From Peptoniphilaceae bacterium (GTDB taxonomy: Bacteria; Bacillota; Clostridia; Tissierellales; Peptoniphilaceae): DNA of 17,300 bases. The notes beneath the pieces were generated by a model, which saw nothing but the letters and a program-made list of their open reading frames with translations, was not told the DNA's origin and made no database searches. Location: positions 1-17,300 of the forward strand of contig JASBZD010000014.1 in the NCBI GenBank assembly GCA_029983595.1. The letters are read 5' to 3'. The translations under genes and the position numbers were made by a program. Shown here one piece after another: positions 13,160-17,300 of the stretch (position 1 is the first letter of the stretch; each line of letters opens with the position of its first letter).

Positions 13160-13804
13160 ATGAGATTAATTATATTAGGTCCTCCAGGGGCTGGTAAAGG
13201 TACTCAGTCTAGTCAAATTGTAGATAAATATAACGTAGCACATATTTCTACTGGTGATATTTTAAGAGAAAATATTGCTAATGGGACTGAACTTGGTAAA
13301 AAAGCTAAATCTTATATGGATGAGGGAAAACTAGTTCCTGATGAAATTATCTTAGGACTTATGGAAGATAAACTTACTTCAGATGAGGCTAAAGATGGAT
13401 TTTTACTAGATGGTTTTCCACGTAACACTCTTCAAGCTGTTTCTTTAGATGCTATGCTTGATAAAAATGATATGAAAATCGATAAGGTTATTAATATTAA
13501 TGTTGATCCTGAGGTTTTGATATCTAGAGCTACTTCTAGAAGAGTATGCCCAGAGTGTGGAGAGACTTATAATCTTTTATCAAAAGCTCCAAAAGTGGAT
13601 GGTATCTGTGATAATGATGGTGCAGAGCTTATTATTCGCTCTGATGATACAAAAGAAACTGTTTCTAAAAGAATTAATGTTTATAACGAACAGACTAAAC
13701 CACTTATCGATTACTATAAAGCTCAAGGCACTTTATTTGATGTCGATGGCTCTAAATCAATCGATGATGTAACTGATGAAATTTTTAAAGGTATTAAGTC
13801 TTAG
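13160..13804 (+). CDS. adk: Adenylate kinase with zinc-binding lid
   Basis: Adenylate kinase interconverts ATP + AMP and 2 ADP in the cytoplasm. The 214-residue long-form enzyme has the P-loop GPPGAGKGT at 7-15, the AMP-binding STGDILR at 30-36, and the DGFPRN motif at 84-89. The lid domain has Cys130, Cys133, Cys150 and Asp153 placed as in the structural zinc site of Bacillus enzymes. AGGAG at about 13148-13152 overlaps the secY stop. It is followed at once by the KOW gene rather than by map, the usual next gene in many Firmicutes. Confidence 0.98.
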   Translation: MRLIILGPPGAGKGTQSSQIVDKYNVAHISTGDILRENIANGTELGKKAKSYMDEGKLVPDEIILGLMEDKLTSDEAKDGFLLDGFPRNTLQAVSLDAMLDKNDMKIDKVININVDPEVLISRATSRRVCPECGETYNLLSKAPKVDGICDNDGAELIIRSDDTKETVSKRINVYNEQTKPLIDYYKAQGTLFDVDGSKSIDDVTDEIFKGIKS

Positions 13805-13807
13805 TCA

Positions 13808-14092
13808 ATGGATAGTACAAAGTACCTTAAAGTTGGACAAGTAGTAGAGTCTAAAAATGGTAGAGATATAGCTAATGTATTTGTCATTTTAAGAATACTT
13901 GATAAAGACTATGTAGAGATCGTCGACGGAAAAAGAAGAACGCTTAATAAACCTAAGAAGAAGAAAATTAAGCATCTTATAGTATATAATGATATATATG
14001 ATGAAGTTTTTACTCGAAAGATTGACGGGTATGAATTTAACGATGCTTATATAAGAAGGATTCTTAGTAAATACTCAGATACTAAACTTTAA
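13808..14092 (+). CDS. KOW-domain RNA-binding protein (L14e/L27e-like)
   Basis: A 94-residue protein of the KOW-domain group related to archaeal/eukaryotic L14e, commonly found just before infA in Clostridia-type ribosomal clusters. The KOW-like stretch LKVGQVVESKNGRD lies at about 7-20. Strands with VFVILRILDKDYVEIVDGKRR come next, then a basic linker KPKKKKIKHL at 48-57 and a helical C-terminus with FNDAYIRRIL. A role in RNA or ribosome binding is inferred from the fold and position; no precise function is known to me. The ATG is only three bases past the adk stop. The nearest AAAGG (about 13787-13791) is 16 bases away, so translation may rely on coupling to adk. Confidence 0.85.
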   Translation: MDSTKYLKVGQVVESKNGRDIANVFVILRILDKDYVEIVDGKRRTLNKPKKKKIKHLIVYNDIYDEVFTRKIDGYEFNDAYIRRILSKYSDTKL

Positions 14093-14105
14093 AGGAGATT
14101 TATTC

Positions 14106-14324
14106 GTGAGTAAAGAAGATATTATTGAAGTTTCCGGTGTTGTGACTGAAACTTTACCAAATACTACTTTTAAAGTAGAACTTGAAAATGGTCATGAGAT
14201 TTTAGCTCATATTTCTGGAAAACTTAGAATGAACTATATTAGAATTTTACCAGGTGACAAGGTTACTGTCGAAATGAGTCCATATGACTTAAATAGAGGT
14301 AGAATTACTTGGAGAAACAAGTAA
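14106..14324 (+). CDS. infA: Translation initiation factor IF-1
   Basis: IF-1 binds the A site of the 30S subunit during initiation and cooperates with IF-2 and IF-3. The 72-residue OB-fold protein matches the family over its whole length: SKEDIIEVSGVVTETLPN, FKVELENGHEILAHISGK, RMNYIRILPGDKVTVEMSPYD and LNRGRITWRNK. The start is GTG, supported by AAAGGAG at 14091-14097 and by the family N-terminus. The preceding KOW gene's stop overlaps this ribosome binding site. The GTG start is the only one in the cluster. Confidence 0.98.
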   Translation: MSKEDIIEVSGVVTETLPNTTFKVELENGHEILAHISGKLRMNYIRILPGDKVTVEMSPYDLNRGRITWRNK

Positions 14325-14336
14325 GGGGGATTATAA

Positions 14337-14450
14337 ATGAAAGTAAGACCATCTGTTAAAAAGATGTGCGAAAAATGTAAAATTATTAAGAGAAATGGCA
14401 GAGTCATGGTTATCTGCCAAAACCCTAAACATAAACAAAGACAAGGTTAA
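14337..14450 (+). CDS. rpmJ: 50S ribosomal protein L36, zinc-binding form
   Basis: A 37-codon gene, the smallest ribosomal protein in the cluster. The product begins MKVRPSVKKMCEKCKIIKR and contains Cys11, Cys14, Cys27 and His32, the zinc ribbon of the C+ type of L36. The ending NPKHKQRQG is the family C-terminus. AAGGGGG at 14323-14329 precedes the ATG, and the order infA-rpmJ-rpsM is standard. Confidence 0.98.
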   Translation: MKVRPSVKKMCEKCKIIKRNGRVMVICQNPKHKQRQG

Positions 14451-14465
14451 GGAGGAAAAGACTTT

Positions 14466-14822
14466 ATGGCAAGAATTGCTGGTGTTGACTTACCAAGAGA
14501 AAAAAGAGTTGTTATTGGTTTAACTTATGTCTATGGTATAGGTGTTAGAACTTCTGAAAAGATTCTTGAAGATGCTGGTGTAAATCCTGATACTAGAGTA
14601 AAGGATTTAACTGATGAAGAAGAGAATTTAATCAGACAAGAAGTTGAAAAATACACTGTTGAAGGGGATCTTAGACGTGAAAAAGCTCTTAACATTAAAA
14701 GATTAAAAGATATTAACTGTTATAGAGGGATTAGACACAGAAAAGGACTTCCTGTAAGAGGACAAAGAAGTAAAACTAATGCTAGAACTAGAAAAGGTCC
14801 TAAGAGAGCTATTTCTAAATAG
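14466..14822 (+). CDS. rpsM: 30S ribosomal protein S13
   Basis: S13 sits in the 30S head, contacts the P-site tRNA and forms bridges to the large subunit. The 118-residue sequence has the family opening ARIAGVDLPREKRVVIGLTYVYGIG, the helix-two-turn-helix region with LTDEEENLIRQEVEKY, and the C-terminal RHRKGLPVRGQRSKTNARTRKGPKRAI extension. It is a few residues shorter at the C-terminus than many bacterial S13 proteins. AGGAGG at 14450-14455 precedes the ATG. Confidence 0.98.
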   Translation: MARIAGVDLPREKRVVIGLTYVYGIGVRTSEKILEDAGVNPDTRVKDLTDEEENLIRQEVEKYTVEGDLRREKALNIKRLKDINCYRGIRHRKGLPVRGQRSKTNARTRKGPKRAISK

Positions 14823-14835
14823 GAGGAATTAATTA

Positions 14836-15237
14836 ATGGCACCAAATCAAAAAAAAGGTACACGTACTAAAAGAAGAGAACGTAAATACGTTGAAAAGGG
14901 TCAAGCTCATATTTCTTCCACTTTTAATAACACAATGGTAACTATTTCTGACCAAAATGGAAATGTTTTATCATGGGCTTCAGCAGGACAACTTGGTTTT
15001 AGAGGTTCAAGAAAATCTACTCCATTTGCTGCTCAACAAGCTGCAGAAGAATGTGCAAAGGCATGTGTTAGCGATTATGGTCTAAAAAGCGTAGATGTAT
15101 TTGTTAAAGGACCAGGTTCAGGTAGAGAAGCTGCTATAAGAGCATTACAAGCTTCAGGTCTTGACATTACTACAATTAAAGATGTTACACCTCTACCACA
15201 TAATGGTACGAGACCACCAAAAAGAAGAAGAGGATAG
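14836..15237 (+). CDS. rpsK: 30S ribosomal protein S11
   Basis: S11 forms part of the 30S platform near the mRNA exit and anti-Shine-Dalgarno region. The 133-residue protein has a basic N-terminal extension (NQKKGTRTKRRERKYV), then the core GQAHISSTFNNTMVTISDQNGNVLSWASAGQLGFRGSRKSTPFAAQ and the conserved VFVKGPGSGREAAIRALQ. It ends TPLPHNGTRPPKRRRG. AGGAGG (14821-14826) overlaps the rpsM stop. In many Firmicutes rpsD follows; here rpoA follows after 33 bases. Confidence 0.98.
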   Translation: MAPNQKKGTRTKRRERKYVEKGQAHISSTFNNTMVTISDQNGNVLSWASAGQLGFRGSRKSTPFAAQQAAEECAKACVSDYGLKSVDVFVKGPGSGREAAIRALQASGLDITTIKDVTPLPHNGTRPPKRRRG

Positions 15238-15270
15238 TTTTTTATTGTAGTTTTATAAGGAGGTTTTGTA

Positions 15271-16215
15271 ATGTTAGAAATAGAAAAACCTGTTGTTACT
15301 ATACTTGAGGAAAATGATGAGGGGACTTATTGTAAGTTTTCTGTAGAGCCTATTGAACGTGGCTATGCAATTACTTTAGGTAACTCATTAAGAAGAATAC
15401 TACTTTCTTCTCTTCCAGGAGCTGCAGTTTCTAAGATTAAAGTTAGAGGCGTTCAGCACGAGTTTGATACTATTCCTGGAATGTTAGAAGATGTACAAGA
15501 GCTTATCCTAAATATTAAACAGTTAGTTTTAAGCATGAGTTCTGACGAGCCAGTTTCAGTTTTAATTGACAAAAAAGGTGCAGGCGAAGTTACTGCTGCT
15601 GATATTATTACTGGTACTGATGTTGTAATTCATGATCCAGATCAATATATTGCTACTCTTAACGAAGATGGACATCTTTATATGGAGATGGAAGTTTCTA
15701 GGGGTAGAGGGTATGTTCCAGCTGAGATTAACGCAGAAGAAAATACTGATATAGAGGCTATTTTAATAGATTCAAACTACTCTCCTGTAAAAAGCGTAAA
15801 CTGGCAAGGAGAAAATACTAATGTTGGTATTGGCGATTTTGAAAGACTGACTCTTGATGTAGAGACTTATGGCTCTACTAGCGCTAAAGAAGCTGTTAGT
15901 CTTGCATCTAAAATCTTAATTGAACATTTTGAGATTTTCTTAGATATGTCTAAGAGTATTTCTAATGTGGAAATTATGGTTGAAAAAGAAGTTGAGGATA
16001 ATGAAGAAGTTCTAGATATGGCTATCGAGGAACTTGATCTATCTGTTAGAAGCTATAACTGTTTAAAAAGAGCTGGAATCGACACTGTAAATGATTTAAC
16101 AAATAAAACTGAGTCTGAAATGATGAAAGTTAGAAACTTAGGTAAAAAATCTCTAGTTGAGGTTAAACAAAAACTTGGAGAGCTAGATCTAAGTCTAAAA
16201 GAAGAAGAGAATTAG
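15271..16215 (+). CDS. rpoA: DNA-directed RNA polymerase subunit alpha
   Basis: The alpha subunit forms the dimer that scaffolds RNA polymerase assembly and contacts UP elements and activators through its C-terminal domain. The 314-residue sequence has the N-terminal domain with EPIERGYAITLGNSLRRILLSSLPGAAVS at about 27-55, HEFDTIPGMLEDVQELILNIK, and GRGYVPAE. An acidic linker (about 232-248) follows. The C-terminal domain has ELDLSVRSYNCLKRAGIDTVNDL, the arginine of which corresponds to the DNA-contacting residue, and NLGKKSLVEVKQKL. AGGAGG at 15258-15263 precedes the ATG. Confidence 0.99.
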   Translation: MLEIEKPVVTILEENDEGTYCKFSVEPIERGYAITLGNSLRRILLSSLPGAAVSKIKVRGVQHEFDTIPGMLEDVQELILNIKQLVLSMSSDEPVSVLIDKKGAGEVTAADIITGTDVVIHDPDQYIATLNEDGHLYMEMEVSRGRGYVPAEINAEENTDIEAILIDSNYSPVKSVNWQGENTNVGIGDFERLTLDVETYGSTSAKEAVSLASKILIEHFEIFLDMSKSISNVEIMVEKEVEDNEEVLDMAIEELDLSVRSYNCLKRAGIDTVNDLTNKTESEMMKVRNLGKKSLVEVKQKLGELDLSLKEEEN

Positions 16216-16229
16216 AGGAGGATATACCG

Positions 16230-16571
16230 ATGGGAAAACAAAGAAAACTAGGCGTTGATAGCGACCATAGAGATCATATGCTTAGAAATCTTACTACTTC
16301 AACTCTAAAAGAAGGTAGAATTACTACCACATTAACTAGAGCTAAAGAAGCTCAAAAGATGACTGAAAAAATGATCACTCTTGGAAAAAGAGGAGATATG
16401 CACGCTAAAAGACAGGCATTAGCATATTTATATGATGAAGAAGTGGTAAATGATTTATTTAATGATATCGCTCCAGGCTACCAAGATAGAAACGGTGGAT
16501 ATACTAGAGTTTTAAAACTAGGTCCAAGACGTGGAGACGGAGCTGAGCTTGCGATTTTAGAATTAGTATAA
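16230..16571 (+). CDS. rplQ: 50S ribosomal protein L17, last gene of the cluster
   Basis: L17 lies on the outer surface of the large subunit near the tunnel exit. The 113-residue sequence has the family opening KQRKLGVDSDHRDHMLRNLTTSTLKEGRITTTLTRAKE at about 3-40, the MITLGKRGDMHAKRQA helix and the ending GGYTRVLKLGPRRGDGAELAILELV. AGGAGG at 16216-16221 precedes the ATG. A strong intrinsic terminator begins eight bases past the stop codon, which ends the long transcription unit. Confidence 0.98.
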   Translation: MGKQRKLGVDSDHRDHMLRNLTTSTLKEGRITTTLTRAKEAQKMTEKMITLGKRGDMHAKRQALAYLYDEEVVNDLFNDIAPGYQDRNGGYTRVLKLGPRRGDGAELAILELV

Positions 16572-16578
16572 TTTCAGG

Positions 16579-16611
16579 AGAGGTTAGTTTAAATTGCTAA
16601 TCTCTTTTTTT
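16579..16611 (+). terminator. Intrinsic terminator of the S10-spc-alpha unit
   Basis: AGAGGTTAG (16579-16587) pairs with CTAATCTCT (16597-16605) over nine base pairs with one G-U, around a 9-nt loop. A run of T follows to 16611. It lies just after rplQ and before the trkA promoter. Confidence 0.88.
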
Positions 16612-16627
16612 ATTGTTTATCAATTAA

Positions 16628-16636
16628 TGATATAAT
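16628..16636 (+). promoter_or_regulatory. Extended -10 promoter of the trkA-like gene
   Basis: TGATATAAT is a perfect extended -10 element, with TATAAT at 16631-16636. No good -35 hexamer lies at 16-18 bp upstream, where only T-rich sequence from the terminator is found. The extended element may compensate. Transcription would start near 16643, about 26 bases before the ATG. Confidence 0.55.
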
Positions 16637-16668
16637 ATTAATTGTATATTTTTTAAGAAGGAAGTTAT

Positions 16669-17300
16669 ATGAAGATTATCATTCTAGGCGCTGGAAAAGT
16701 AGGTGCCTATTTAACTAGTGATCTTTCTAATGAAGGTCATGATATTGTTGTAATTGAAAAAGATAAAGAAATTCTACGCCATCTTTCTCGTCAGAATGAT
16801 GTTATGGGGATTGTGGGAGATGGACGAGATATTGAAACTCTAAGAGAGGCTAGTGTTGGGGATGCTGATGTATTTATTGCGATTACTGCAAATGATGATG
16901 TCAATTTAATCTCATCTATTTTTGCCAAAAATCTTGGCGCTAAACACACTTTAGCTAGAGTTAGAGATATAAATTACGTAAAAGAATCTGATTTTATTGC
17001 CAATATGGTAGGTGCAGATAAGTTTGTAAATCCTGAATATCTAACTGCAAATGATATTCAAAGAGAGCTTACTTATGTAGAAGCTAATAATGTCGAGGGA
17101 TTTTTTGATGACAGGCTTAGAATGATTGAAATTACTATTGATGAGAAATCTGAACTAGCTAATAAAAGTCTAGTAGAGCTTTCTAGATCAGGTATATTTA
17201 GTGGAAATATTATTTCTTTAGTAGTTTCGGAAGATGAGATTATTGTCCCTACTGGAAACTATGTCTTAAAACCTGGCGATAGAATTAATATTGCTGGTCG
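16669..17300 (+). CDS. trkA: Trk/Ktr potassium uptake regulator TrkA (partial, 3' end beyond window)
   Basis: The open frame of 210 codons runs off the window with no stop. It opens with a Rossmann nucleotide-binding domain: GAGKVG at 7-12, with an acidic residue at the end of strand two (VVIEKD at 27-32), as in NAD(H)-binding RCK/TrkA-N domains. The VGDGRD segment (49-54), ITANDDVN and NPEYLTAND are typical of TrkA. From about residue 150 a TrkA-C (RCK-C) domain follows, with LANKSLVEL and YVLKPGDRINIAG. Full TrkA proteins are about 450 residues with two such halves, so about half is missing. TrkA is a cytoplasmic gating subunit of TrkH/TrkG-type potassium channels; the partner gene is probably downstream, outside the view. 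AAGGAA at about 16658-16663 supports the ATG. Confidence 0.9.
   Translation, partial: MKIIILGAGKVGAYLTSDLSNEGHDIVVIEKDKEILRHLSRQNDVMGIVGDGRDIETLREASVGDADVFIAITANDDVNLISSIFAKNLGAKHTLARVRDINYVKESDFIANMVGADKFVNPEYLTANDIQRELTYVEANNVEGFFDDRLRMIEITIDEKSELANKSLVELSRSGIFSGNIISLVVSEDEIIVPTGNYVLKPGDRINIAG

Noticed and set aside
13557..13772. Alternative plus-strand frame inside adk and similar minus-strand frames inside rplD, rplN, rplE, rpsH, rplF, rpsE and rpmD
   Set aside because: All lie inside well-recognised conserved genes and have no independent support.
1..17300. CRISPR arrays, insertion sequences, tRNA or rRNA genes, phage genes
   Set aside because: No regularly spaced repeats, transposase-like proteins, tRNA cloverleaf motifs or rRNA sequence were seen while reading both strands.

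Overview
The window looks like part of a low-GC, Gram-positive (Firmicutes-type) genome. Arginine is written mostly as AGA, nearly every gene has a strong AGGAGG-type ribosome binding site, the S14 protein is the zinc-binding short form, and adenylate kinase has the Cys-Cys-Cys-Asp zinc lid typical of Gram-positives. An anaerobic coccus-type relative of the Clostridia (Tissierellia/Peptoniphilaceae) is my best guess, because gene content and protein style fit it. That placement is inference, and a 16S rRNA or RpoA comparison would settle it.

Left flank (1-2295): a membrane-anchored EndA-like nuclease, a nitroreductase-family flavoprotein and an AAG-family DNA-3-methyladenine glycosylase all read rightward. 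A small two-helix membrane protein reads leftward and meets the glycosylase gene stop to stop. Only the nitroreductase is followed by a recognisable terminator.

Control region (2296-2737): about 440 bases without a believable protein gene. It holds an AT-rich tract, a good extended -10 promoter (about 2399-2426), a second -10 element (2505-2510) preceded by a dyad, and a structured 5' leader of roughly 220-300 nt before rpsJ. The leader contains a 9-bp stem whose loop is perfectly complementary over 10 nt to a segment about 70 nt downstream, plus a possible switch close to the rpsJ ribosome binding site. This is the most interesting non-coding part of the window and is probably the autoregulatory leader of the S10 operon.

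Ribosomal protein cluster (2738-16571): one uninterrupted rightward run of 30 genes in the classical S10-spc-alpha order: rpsJ, rplC, rplD, rplW, rplB, rpsS, rplV, rpsC, rplP, rpmC, rpsQ, rplN, rplX, rplE, rpsZ, rpsH, rplF, rplR, rpsE, rpmD, rplO, secY, adk, a KOW-domain gene, infA, rpmJ, rpsM, rpsK, rpoA, rplQ. Gaps are short and no internal terminator is convincing, so it is probably one long transcription unit ending at a clear intrinsic terminator (16579-16611). It supplies ribosomal subunit proteins together with the translocon pore, adenylate kinase, initiation factor IF-1 and the RNA polymerase alpha subunit. Compared with common Firmicute layouts, map (methionine aminopeptidase) is absent between adk and the KOW gene, and rpsD is absent between rpsK and rpoA.

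Right flank (16612-17300): a new promoter and the N-terminal part of a TrkA-type potassium uptake regulator, cut by the window edge.

I found no mobile element, CRISPR array, tRNA or rRNA. Most of the window is ordinary, highly conserved housekeeping DNA; the points worth a second look are regulatory or concern gene order.
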